Of a stretch of 64,000 bases of DNA, positions 20,124-30,316 are shown in pieces. The position numbers and the translations under genes are program-made. Numbering within the stretch: the first letter of the stretch is position 1; the number at the start of each line of letters is the position of its first letter. A model generated the notes under the pieces. It had not been told where the DNA came from, ran no database searches, and saw only the letters and a list, made by a program, of their open reading frames with translations. The DNA comes from Kalaharituber pfeilii (lineage: Eukaryota; Ascomycota; Pezizomycetes; Pezizales; Pezizaceae): the NCBI GenBank assembly GCA_015179045.1, contig WHUZ01000093.1, positions 62,001 through 126,000 of the forward strand, in the 5' to 3' direction.

Positions 20124-21414
20124 TTACGCTCCATTCACTCTCCGCTGACCATACTGCCTCTTCAAGATCCAGTCCCATATGCGCTCGGCAATTGGACCGG
20201 CCTCCTTTCTGGGTGACAATGGCACGCTGATCTCCACTGCACCCTTCTCACCCAGCTTCCTGCTCTCAAGGCCTCCATCCCAGTGGATTCTCTTGATTGG
20301 GCACACCACAGCAGCAGTCCCGCTACCAAACGCTTCCAGCAGTCGCCCCTCGGCTTCTGCCTCCTTGACTTCAGCGATGGCGAACTTCCGTTCAGTCACG
20401 AGCCATCCTTCTGGGCCAAACTTCTCTCGAGAAAGGCTCAACACGCTATCCTTAGTTATACCCTCTAAGATAGTTCCGTCTAATGGCGCGGTAATAAACT
20501 CCTTCTGACCATCTTTCCGCACCCAAGCAAAGAAGACGTCCATGGTTCCCACCTCCGTGATATATCCCTCGGGTCCAGAGAGCCACAGGTTTTGCTGGAA
20601 TCCTTTCTTGGCTGCTTCCAGTTGCGGGACAATGCACGATGTCATAGTTTGCACGGAGCATCTTGCCACCGACACCACCGGGCCATGCACGAACAATGTC
20701 GGACCTTGCCTCCAAACTCACGGCCTTGAATCCAATTGGGTTGTATGGCCCCACGGGGGAGGCGATGACGAAAAGGAGTGCGGACCCCGGAAGGTGACGC
20801 TGAGGGTCTTTTAGGTGCCGATAACAGTGGAGCGGATGTATAAACTGTAGCCCTTCTTTCGCCATAGCCCATAGGGCGGCATACGAGTATTGATAAAAAA
20901 AAAAAAAAAAAAAAAATGTAGCCTTCTTCGAGGGTATGAAACGCTCTTCAAGATTGATGAGTTTGCTAATGAGCTTGATGAGAGGCTCAGAGGGCATAGC
21001 AGGCATGGTGAGACGCTGCGAAGAGGTTAAGTTATCTGGGCGAAAAAGGCGGATTTGACCTTTGCTGTCCTTGTACGCCTTCATGCCCTCGAAACACTCA
21101 AAAGCATAATGGAACACGCAGGTAGCGGGATCCAGAGAAAGGTTTTGGTATGGGGTAATCGTTGGTACAAGCCATCCATCAGCAGCGGTCCATTCGGCAG
21201 TGAGCATATGATCCGTGAAGGTCCTTCCAAACACCAATTTCTCTGGCTTGAGCAATGGTTTTGGTGAGATGGTCTTCGTTATCTGCAACTTTGAGGGATC
21301 CAAATCCGCCAGCGGCCTTAGGGCAGCTGAGTAAGTCCTCCAGGATATAGAATACGACGTCCTGGGGAAGATGCATCTCGTAGCCAGCCAAGGAAGTGAG
21401 CTACGGTCTAACAT
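20124..21414 (-). pseudogene. Branched-chain aminotransferase pseudogene
   Basis: Homologous to BCAT, the PLP enzyme that interconverts Leu/Ile/Val and their keto acids. It starts at ATG 21414 with an Arg/Ser-rich, presequence-like N terminus. Motifs follow in order: VFGRTFTDHML, FHYAFECFEGMKAYKD, ISKLINLEERFIPS, FVIASPVGPYNPIGFKAV, AWPGGVG, EAAKKGFQQNLWLSGPEG, YITEVGTM, APLDGTILEGITKDSVL, LLEAFGSGTAAVVCPIKRIH. Defects: a family A micro-retroposon at 20859-20916; an in-frame TAA (CAA to TAA) at 20811-20813; frameshifts near 20790, 20650 and 20140; a short in-frame loss near 21038. The catalytic Lys of GDKKLGANY-type sequences reads Met (GGKMLRANY). No intron interrupts the residual frame, so a processed copy is possible. 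Confidence 0.92.
20859..20916 (+). mobile_element. Micro-retroposon, family A, inside the BCAT pseudogene (58 bp)
   Basis: TCGCCATAGCCCATAGGGCG, then GCATACGAGTATTGAT and an A run. The flanking duplication is TGTAGCCCTTCTT (20846-20858) and TGTAGCCTTCTT (20917-20928), differing by one base. It interrupts the codons for the conserved stretch after ERFIPSK. Confidence 0.9.
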
Positions 21415-21754
21415 CTTTCTTCGAAATTACTTTTTAGATTTTTTTTCTATATTGAATTTAGGGCGGAGTGGAGATGAAGAATTGCAGAAAATAGGAGGGA
21501 GGGCCGCCAACGGGGCGAGCTTATACTGCGATAGGCTCAGAGTTGGAGATCGCGTTCACAGTGGGGGAGAGGTTGGCAAAATGAAGCGAAGTCCCTGTTC
21601 TTCTCCTCAACTGAGTTTTGGAGCAATAGAGAGATGTACCTACAATCGCTTTGGCTAGACCTAGTTACGCGAAGCTTATAAGTCGAACAGTAAACTTAAA
21701 CTTCCACGGTCCATAAGGACTAACAATGAATCTCTATGAAGCGGTACGGCTGTT

Positions 21755-21817
21755 TTTTTTTTTTTTTTTTTTTTTTAATCACATAACCCCGCTTGTAGCA
21801 CTTGGCCATGGCAGGGT
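21755..21817 (-). mobile_element. Micro-retroposon, family B (63 bp)
   Basis: T run, then AATCACATAACCCCGC and the complement of the family B head (GGCCATGGCAGGGT). Flanked by the perfect 14-bp duplication GCGGTACGGCTGTT (21741-21754 and 21818-21831). Confidence 0.93.
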
Positions 21818-22240
21818 GCGGTACGGCTGTTAAGAAGCAATCAATTAATGGCGATAGCCTTGTAGAGCGTCAGAAGTTGAGGCTTGAAAGTAAAGTTTGT
21901 CCTTGATCAAGACTCCGATATCTAGAACAATCCATTAGCTAGCAAACGCCAACCATACATACTTAGCAACATGAAGTATTTCCGAAGCGCTCATTGTAGC
22001 CGCCGCCCATTCCACAATCGCTTCTCGCAGAATTACATTCTGCCGCTTCATACTACCGATGTCCCATTTGATGTGCACAATATCCTCGCAAATTGCCGAT
22101 ACTAATAACGGCCTCCCAATAAAGGCAATTTCCTACCTCAGTGATCTCGTCCTCACGACGGAAGACACCGAGCCTCCAGGGACGTATCAATCTACCAATT
22201 AAATTAGCCGAGTTCAAAATGGGGTTCGGCCAAGCAGTAC

Positions 22241-22501
22241 TTACAGTAGTTTTGGAGAGCCGTCATTAATCCGCTGTAGCACTGTACTCGCAGACACTTC
22301 GACAGGCGTACCGGCGGAAATCCTGCAGTTTTGAATAACAATAGGAGTTTGGGGAGAAGCGAAACACCGCGTTTGGAATGAGCCGAAGCATTTTGTTGAA
22401 AAACGTTGTTGGTGGTCCTCCTGTATGGAGATGTAAGAATAGACCGCCCCAAGACTAATCATGCCCATTGCCAAGCTTCTAATTCGACATGAAATATTCA
22501 T
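22241..22501 (-). CDS. Unrecognised 86-aa protein, possible membrane or secreted peptide
   Basis: Starts at ATG 22501. The N terminus (MNISCRIRSLAMGMISLGAV) could be a signal sequence or membrane anchor; the rest is Cys- and Gln-containing with QEDHQQRFSTKCFGSFQTRC. A TATA box (TATATAAG, complement at 22583-22590) lies about 85 bp upstream of the start. The promoter, leader and N-terminal half are duplicated at 24285-24670, where the frame is broken. The shared TATA box and start codon support a real gene, but no family is recognised. Confidence 0.4.
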   Translation of the reverse strand: MNISCRIRSLAMGMISLGAVYSYISIQEDHQQRFSTKCFGSFQTRCFASPQTPIVIQNCRISAGTPVEVSASTVLQRINDGSPKLL

Positions 22502-22582
22502 GCTTCGCCCCGCGAACGAAACTGCTGGCGATCGTTGAACGGGCTTTGCCCCTGACACTACGGAGAGAGGAAAACCCCTTCC

Positions 22583-22590
22583 TTATATAC
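22583..22590 (-). promoter_or_regulatory. TATA box
   Basis: TATATAAG on the minus strand, upstream of the ATG at 22501. The equivalent position in the duplicate (24582-24589) reads TTTATAAG, and the flanking GGAAGGG is conserved. Confidence 0.45.
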
Positions 22591-23184
22591 ATTTCGTGCT
22601 CTGTGTGTGTTCCGCCAATCCCTACACCCGGAACGCTCTCACTTTTCTTATGTAAGATCTACCAGTACCGTATGGGTAACAATGTGCACGCCGGTAATGA
22701 TGGCGCCTGTTTTGCACCCCTTCCCACAACCAAAAGCGGGCACGTCTCACATAATAATTATATCTTTGATATGTGCAATGAATTAATTAAAGACTATATT
22801 GACTGCGCTGGCTCTGAATTTGAAGGGAGCAAAGCGAAAAATGCTGCATCTATCACATCTACAGTTCTATCACCCCTGTACCTTGTGAAATGACCCTCTC
22901 TAGTAACCACCAGCAAATACCCACTCTCTGCAACACTCCGACTGCTCATGCAATAGTGGCAATAATACGGCCAGTGCTATTACAATGCAAGGTTAGTAAA
23001 AGCTTGAGATCTACAACATAGTACCGTATGGTCCTTCATATATACATTCTGAATTCTACTTTTTTTTTTATTACCAGGTTGACTACTTCAACCTCGTCAA
23101 CCTCCAACTCCACAGACATGCCCTCACTTGGTTGTGCGGGAAGTCGGGGCCAAGGTGCGCACCGTCACCTCGCTGCCCATACGG

Positions 23185-23785
23185 TACTGGTAGGGTAGAG
23201 CTAGAGACTTGCAGTGCGCACACATGTAAGCAAACAAAGAGTATGATAATAATTATACGTGTACGTGGCTACTGGGAGGGCTGGTTTATTAGACCACTGG
23301 GGATGAATATTCGGTATTTATTGAACGGACCGGTGCCATGTACTTGAGACCACATCACACACAGTACAGCCTTCGCATAAGATAAGCAGTCGTGAATGCG
23401 TGCGTATCTGGTCAGCAGCCTCAATGCAGAACCCCCAACAAGCGACTGTATCATAGCCACAGCGGGACATTGCCACTTCCACCCAGAGATGAATATTACC
23501 CAAAGTGGAAACTGGGGTGGGATTGAGACCCATCTCCTATGGAACGGACAGAAATCACTTCCCACACTCTTCCTCTCCTCCGCCTTATCTCTCACTTGAG
23601 CATTTTGCAGTGCCCCCATAGCAGTCTTACAGGACGTCTGTGGAGGCTGGAGGAAACTGGGCCCAGCTCCTACGGAACGAACAGAAATCACTTCCCACAC
23701 GCCTCTTCCCCTCCGTCTTCTCTTCAACGTAGGGAGAAATCTCTGGACCATTCTATTTCTTACAATACGAATTATAATAATAATA
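23185..23785 (+). promoter_or_regulatory. Conserved 5' block of small membrane-peptide gene, copy 4
   Basis: Counterpart of 5455-5868, longer because about 130 bp around CTCCTATGGAACGGACAG is duplicated in tandem (about 23530-23600 and 23665-23730). Both strands have interrupted frames. A leader or promoter role is inferred. Confidence 0.5.
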
Positions 23786-24093
23786 ATGACTTCAACTATG
23801 CAACAGTATGACAAGGCCCCTTTGCTTCCAGTTGCTGTTCCTACTTGTTTAACTATCTTTATACACGAACTCTAATGATGAACAGAGAACAAAGTGCATT
23901 TTATATGGCACTGGTGGCAATAATTTTGTCCTGCATATCTATATGCATTCATATATTTATCTATTTCAGGCGTCGGATGGACAAGGCGGTCAACAAAGGC
24001 GTTAACCACACCCCTGCTAACCCTGCACCGCAAGGTGGGCAGGGTGGTGGTGGGGGTGGTGTGGGAAGTGGAAGCGGACGAGGGGGGTGGTGA
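23786..24093 (+). CDS. Small single-pass membrane peptide, copy 4 (75 aa, two exons)
   Basis: Unrecognised family. Exon 1 (23786-23805) reads MTSTMQ plus two bases. The intron (23806-23885, 80 nt) begins GTATGA and ends ACAG; the branch-site motif reads CGAAC where other copies have CTAAC, so splicing may be weaker. Exon 2 (23886-24093) gives QEQSAFYMALVAIILSC, then ISICIHIFIYFRRRMDK and a tail rich in Gly, Pro and Asn ending GSGRGGW. The hydrophobic segment is about residues 11-33. The gene lies between the two copies of the 22.2/24.3 kb duplication. This is the best-preserved member. Confidence 0.62.
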
Positions 24094-24284
24094 GGTGGGA
24101 GTGGGGTAGGGAGTGGGGTGAGAGTGGGTGGGGAGTGCGGTCGGGCGTGGGGTGTGTATATGTTTGTGTTTTCGGTAATTTCCTTGAAGGAGATCGAGGC
24201 CGCTCTCATTCACCATTGTATGTCTTATCTTTCCATATCTTATTGATGACGCTAACGCCATGTAGATCATGGACTGTTGCCGAA

Positions 24285-24500
24285 GCAGTTCTGGTCGGTA
24301 TCGCGGGCTCGGAGCGATTCTGGGAGAACTAAATAACGCTTTTGTAATGAGCTAAAGCATTATGTTGAAAAGAGTTGGTGGTGCTCCTGTGTAGGAAGAT
24401 TCATCTTTTGTCCCACAACTATTGTAATACAGGTGAAGAAAAGACCAAGTCCTTCTTATATATTGCCAAAGTTTTTACTTCGACATTGAAACATATTCAT
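24285..24500 (-). pseudogene. Broken duplicate of the 22241-22501 gene
   Basis: The ATG at 24500 and the leader match the copy at 22501, but the frame stops after 14 codons. The later phrase FSTKCF appears as FST-stop-CF. A 40-50 bp stretch differs in the middle. TTTATAAG lies upstream at 24582-24589. Confidence 0.5.
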
Positions 24501-25129
24501 GCTCGCTTCGCGAAAGGAACTGCTACCGATTGTTGAACGGACGTTGCCCCTTGATCACTACGAAGAGAGGAAAGCCCTTCCTTATAAACATTTCGTGCCA
24601 GAGTTTTGTGTCCTTAATTGCGGCATTTCCGGGTTCATCCCTGCACCCTGAACGCCTCACTTTTCTGACCTCAGATTTAGGATATACCCTGCTTGCTCCG
24701 CGTTCCAACAAATAAAGAGAGTTGTATATGACGTGAATGTGCGTGTAGGAAAAAGGAAATATCTAGATGACAAGACTTTTCGTATGTGATAGTTGTCCAA
24801 ACCGTTCCCCCCAACACTGGCACAGCTCCAAGCGTTTCTACAAGAAAAACAAGAAGAGCAAATTAGGACTAATGGCCCTTTATTTTGCCACCTCATTCTA
24901 GAACCATGCACCTCCCACTCAATTGCAACACCGTTGTGTATTACCCTCCTCCTCAGTTTCGCAATTCCTCAGTCCTCCTCCTCCTGCTCTTCCTTCCCCC
25001 TCCTTCTCTCCCTCTAGGGCCTCTCCTACTTGTACTATCTCCCAGTTCCTTGGCCTTCCCATGGAGTTACCATTCCGATCATTGGGCCCCAAAATAATCT
25101 GAGTCCGTCCAAATTGGGCTTCTAACTTC

Positions 25130-25325
25130 CTCAGTCGATTCCCCAATCATCGCCGTCAAACCCCCTCTTCACCGCCCTCCCCCCATCTACCACTCCCGCT
25201 CTCCACTCCCACATCGCCACACCCCTCGCCCTCTTCCTCTTCCCTCACCACCACCTTCCCCACCTTGCAGCCCAAGGTGAGCGAGGGTGTAGTCAAGGTA
25301 CCTTGTAATTGTCGTGTATGTGCTA
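25130..25325 (-). repeat. G-rich 3' tail of membrane-peptide copy 5
   Basis: On the minus strand this is G-rich (GCAAGGTGGGGAAGGTGGTG and similar) and matches the tails after copies 1-4. G-runs of three to seven could form G-quadruplexes. No coding function is supported here, because copy 5 stops before it. Confidence 0.5.
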
Positions 25326-25525
25326 CTAAAGTAGATTCATGATATGGATGCAGATAGATATACAGGACAAGATGATAGCGACTAGAGCCATATAAAATGC
25401 ATCTTTTGTCGAATATAGACTTATTTCTCTGTTCGTTTGAGTTAGTGTATAATGATTGTTAAACAAGTAGAAACAGCAACTGGAAGCAAAGGGGTCTTGT
25501 CATACTGTGATGGAGTAGATGCCAT
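25326..25525 (-). pseudogene. Small membrane-peptide gene, copy 5 (truncated)
   Basis: Exon 1 (25506-25525) reads MASTPS plus two bases. The intron (25429-25505, 77 nt) has GTATGA, CACTAAC and ACAG. Exon 2 (25326-25428) reads QEISLYSTKDAFYMALVA, then IILSCISICIHI and ends MNLL-stop, missing the IYFRRR stretch and the Gly-rich tail. The 40-residue product would keep most of the helix. It could be a decayed copy or a shorter variant; the lost tail favours decay. Confidence 0.55.
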
Positions 25526-25975
25526 TATGATAATTATCATATATTGCGACTATTGTAGTATTGTGAGGTTGAAAATATTCCCAAAACCTATTGGGAGTGA
25601 AGACGGATGGGAGGAGGAGTGTGGGAAGTGATTTTTGATCGTTCCGTAGGATCTGGGCCCCAGTTCCCCTAGTTTCCACTTTGGGTAATATTCGTCTCTG
25701 GGTAGAATCGGGAATGTCCCCCTGTGGCTAAAGTCGCTGGTTGAGGGTTCTGCATGGAGGCTGCTGGCCAGACACGCATTCACGAGTGCTCATCCTGTCC
25801 AAAGCCTTGCGTGCGATGTGATCTCAACTACAGTTCAATATATACTGGATACGCATCCCCAGTGGCCTTATAAAACAGTCCTCCTAGTGGCCACGTATGC
25901 CTATAATTATTTACTCTTTGTTCACTTACATGTGCGCACACTGCAAGATTCTAACTCCACCCTAGCACGGGTTGA
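25526..25975 (-). promoter_or_regulatory. Conserved 5' block of small membrane-peptide gene, copy 5
   Basis: Minus-strand counterpart of the blocks at copies 1, 2 and 4, with the border phrase CTAGGGTGGAGTTAGAATC. Both possible reading directions contain stops here, which is the main reason I treat the block as non-coding. Confidence 0.5.
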
Positions 25976-25979
25976 CGGT

Positions 25980-28210
25980 TAACAAGCTTGCTGTATATAG
26001 ACTTTTGTAGCGGCTCATCTCTACCATTCTAACCACATTATGAACTGTAGAGCAGGGTTGTAGATGCTTATATACAGTACTGAAGTCCCCCTTTTCAGTA
26101 ACCGCGTTTAAAATTTAAATGGGGCTGGAACGCTTAATTCGTGAGGCAATCGGCTTGGTATAGTTGCGTACAGAGTTACGGCAGTCATTCTGGTAGCGCT
26201 AAGGAAACAAGTGCGGTTCTTACTTTTCTAACCGAGAACTTAAATATATACTTGTGATAACACCTGCATTTAAGTTATACCATACTATATGTAAAATTTA
26301 ATGCACTTACCAAGAATAGTTCCGGTTCTAGAGACGTATACTATACTATAGAGGATATAGTCTATGAGAAATCTTTCCTTCAGTCTCTGTACTCCAATCT
26401 TAGGTACTTGTTCTCGTACCCAGACGAGCATTGAGTGCTAGGGCTTATATGATTCATCAAGAGCTCTGACATCAATCCTACCCAAAAAGCTATATACGTA
26501 TATTGATGGGGCTTGGTGGGGCTTGAGGCAGTGTTTAACTCTAAGCATCAATAGTATAGTAGACTTGGTAAACCTACTGATGCTATAACTACGCATCTAA
26601 TTGAATGACAGACATTGAGTTACTAGTATATCTGTCAGTCTTATGTCATAGTTAAGTACTTGGTATACCAAGCCCCTCAGCAAAGTTCGAACCCTACAGT
26701 AGGTGCACAGTTAATACAGAATCAGCAATAATCATGGTAAGAAAACCTCAATATGGGTATGTTGGGAGTGAATGAATCACGTATATATATATCCATTTCT
26801 AAGTGATTTTGTCATCTACGGCCATAGACTGAAGAAAACGAGGCATCCCGTCCGCTCTGCCATATCTAAGCTTCAGATCGCCAAGCTAGTACTATAGTGG
26901 GTGACCATATGGGAATCCTTGGTGCCGTAGTTTTTTTTTTTTTTTTTTTTTGCATTACCCATATTTTAAGGGAAAAAAATGGTTTTGTAAATTCTTTACT
27001 GACACTGCCATGATACATACAACAGGATTCCGTATTACTTTATAGTCCAAGAGACTGATGTACACATGCCCGGGCATCATTGGTTATATCATTTTCGGCC
27101 TTTCGGCCTTGCGGGGCAGTTCATAAATCACCTAGCCTCATGCCAAATTACCACAAGATTACCTTTCTTCTATGGCACGAGACTACTTTTTCCGCAAGAG
27201 CATTCCTCCTAACTACAACGCTCACATAATGCTCGCAATGTCGCGTTGCAGATGCCGTATTTGCCCCCTGCCCTACTCGAGAAGACAGAGTACAGCGATT
27301 TCCCGCACCACAACGTGTTATAGCATCCTACGCGTCGAGCACGACACGGGTGCCCCCCACTTCCCGTTCCATGAATCAACAGCTACTTATCTCTGTTATG
27401 GATGCTGCGGTCGATCGTCCAAACGGCGGAGCCCTAGGCCTCACATGCAGGAGATATACTAGTTTCGGTAACATGTTGGGCTGTACTGTACACATCCAGA
27501 GCCGCAGAATATGCATAGAGCTGACTCAAGATATCCTTTGTGACTCATTGTACCACTCTCAATGGCGTACCGCGCAGTGCGGTTGAAAAAGTCTAGCGGA
27601 AACCTGTGCGGTCCAACAGTGCTTAATTCCTAGTCTTTCCTACTATGTAGTGATAATTAATTCACAATGTGGGGACTCCTTTATTGGTCTTGTGGCGGGA
27701 AACCCCACATCAAAGAGGTCTAGCGCTCGTTTCATGGTTTAGCACTGTGGAACATACATAAAGCAAGGAAGACTTGTGATCTCAAAACATCAAGTATATG
27801 TATGTACAAGCTAAGAACAGTAATTTCACTCCCAACAAGTCATCAATTATCATTCATACGATTTGAATACAAAAGCGGGTATTGTACAACTCCGATAGAT
27901 CCTGGCGTTAGAGCAGGTACATGCAACCAATGTAATTTATCCACCGGCGTTCAAATGTAAATACATCGGGCCCCTACAGGTTCCTCCTCGTACCATGACG
28001 GAAAAAAAAGTAAATAAGTTAACAATAATAGAAATTCAGGAGACAGCTCTCACTTACAATAGAGGGTTATTCCATTAAAGAATTATACATCAAAAAGTAA
28101 TAAAAATAGATCGAAGCAACAAGCACAGCTCTTCTAACCCGACTTTGACGTATCGAAGGCTGCCGCTAGCTCGACATCCGCACCGTCCTTGCTCTGGACC
28201 CTTATATGCG
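25980..28210. other. AT-rich intergenic stretch, no gene seen
   Basis: Long AT-rich sequence with a T run at 26936-26951. A 96-codon frame at 27172-27462 lacks any recognisable feature. No transposon termini were found. Confidence 0.4.
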
Positions 28211-28217
28211 AGACTTC

Positions 28218-29977
28218 TCACCCCGCAAGGTGCTTCTCGGTGGCAGCCTCGATCTGTTTGTTCTTTTCGTCTCCCTCGAACACTGCAGTCACAAGAGACA
28301 TTAGACAAAATTTCCATAGCAGAAAAACTAACAGGGGGTGAAAGATAGGACTTACAGAAAGACAATTCCTCTAGCGTATGACCTGAAGTTTCCGGGAAAA
28401 GGAAGAAAACAAAGCAGACTTCGAAAGCCAACCAGCAGACATAAGTAAGGTAGTATTTCCAGCCGATATTTGCAAGTCCAATTGGGTTGACGAAGTTGTT
28501 GAAGAATCCAGCCATACGTCCCCACCATTGGAAGATGGTGATACCTCTTGAGCGGACCATATATGGGAAAAGCTCAACAAGATAGGTGTAGGTCAGGGCG
28601 TTATAACCCATGTTGTACATAGGTGAGTACAGGAAGATGAAGAAAATAACCACTCTTCCAGCGTCGGCACTTCCCGTGACCGCATATCGAGCAGATGCAA
28701 TTGTCCAACCAGTATATGTGCACAGGAGACCGATTGTACAAGCGAGATACATGGTCCGGCGCTTGAAATGGAACACCGCAAGAGCCATCAATGTGCCATT
28801 GAACAACGCCCAGCAAGTATTGGCGAGGTTGATCTGATTCTTGAGAAGCTTAGATGTTATTCCTACTGTGTCAAGAATACGGCCAAGGTAGTATCTAAGA
28901 TCAGTCCAAGTTAGCATTTACTGCGAAAAATTTTTTGGGGGGTCATCACATACGAAATGAGACCATTGCCGGACCATTGAGTGAATAGACCAAGCGCAGA
29001 GCAAATCAGCACACGCCTTCTCATTCCCGATGTAGCAACCATTTCTTTCCAGGACCTCTTGGACGCTTCGGCTTCAATTTGCAAAGTTGTCTGAATTTGG
29101 GCATACTCTGCTCTTGCGAACGCCGAATCTTCATCCCCTTCAGCGTGGTACTTGATAAGAATAGCGAGAGCTTCTTCGCCTCTATCTTTGCTAATAAGCC
29201 ACCTAGGGGATTCCGGAAGCAAGAACATGAACCCAACTTGCAAAAGCGAGGGGAAGACTTGTAAGATAGACGGAATGCGCCATGACCAAGTATTTGGGAT
29301 CGCGAACGTCCCAAGTGTGATTCCTGCAGCAATAATAGCACCAATGAACCAAGAGGCATTGAATAGTGAGGTCAAGACTGCACGTTCCTTTGGATAACCC
29401 AATTCTCCAATCAAGGAGGAGGCAGCTACAATGGCAAATGGAATTCCGTTTCCGAGGAAGAAGCGAGACATCAGGAACATCGGGACTATAGACAGCCAAA
29501 ATTAATAAATTACAATAGCATGGAAAGAACCCAGCCAACCTACAATTTTGAGCGGCTCCTTGCAAGACAGCACCAAATATCATTATCATAGAACCAAAGA
29601 GAATGCACCACCTCCTACCAAATCTGTCGTTGACAAAAGGAACAAATGGGAGAATGACAATTGCACCCAAAGAGTAGATTGCTCCCAATATCCCAAGTTT
29701 GGCACCACGCGGTCTATCAAAATCTAATTTTTATATGTTAGTAAGTGCAGTAAATCGGAAAGTTCTGTAGCTAACTCACAAACATCCCAATTTTCCACAT
29801 TTTGCAGTCCATTCACCATAGAGGAGTCGAAACCAGAAGTCATTTCTACCCCATACATGTTGGGAAGAGAATGAAGTACAGGTATCTCAGATTCTTCTTC
29901 TTGTACCAGGGTACTTTGTCTGCCTCGACCAGCTGGGTGAGGACTGGACCCGCAGCATGGGCCTGTCTGAGAACCAT
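28218..29977 (-). pseudogene. MFS sugar transporter (lactose-permease type), one-base deletion in exon 1
   Basis: A 12-helix plasma-membrane sugar/H+ symporter of the fungal lactose-permease group. Exons: 29780-29977, 29544-29723, 28954-29485, 28356-28894, 28218-28282; introns 56-73 nt with good borders. Motifs in order: AAGPVLTQLVEADKVPWYKK, PFVPFVNDRFGRR, SRFFLGNGIPFA, LPESPRWLISKDRGEEA, QWSGNGLISYYLG, LVELFPYMVRSRGI, FFLFPETSGHTLEELSF. Exon 1 needs one extra base in the C run at 29849-29852 to join LFPTCMG to EMTSGFDSSM. With it the CDS is 505 codons, a normal length. The stop (TGA, 28218-28220) is followed in frame by 27 more sense codons, so it might also be a mutated Arg codon. An early pseudogene or an assembly error are both possible. 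Confidence 0.85.
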
Positions 29978-30316
29978 ATTGGGTAAGTGTTTTCCTTCGA
30001 ATGATATCGTCAGAATTGAAGGGTCCCGACGCTGACCGAATGGAAGGACAGGACTGTACTGACTGTCGAGATACACCCTGGATTGTGGGGATAGGGGATA
30101 TGCTATTTATCTACACTCACCAAGCTCCCCATGCTTCTCTTCCACAGTTTTAGGCTCCCTTCATTTTCTCGTAATTTAATTAAAGATACATACATCCGCT
30201 GTTTACATGGCAATGCGAGGATTGATCAGAGTAACATATTCCGCAAAGATTATACCCTATATTTTTCAACCGGGAGTCCCACCATTTCTCCCCAGAGAAC
30301 CCTGTCACTTCCATTA
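29978..30316. other. Region upstream of the sugar transporter
   Basis: Presumed promoter and leader of the minus-strand transporter. The in-frame minus-strand sequence stays open up to about 30076, so a longer N terminus is possible. I see no clear TATA box. Confidence 0.3.

Noticed and set aside
26931..26955. T run as a micro-retroposon
   Set aside because: Neither a family A, B nor C hairpin follows the run, and no duplication flanks it.
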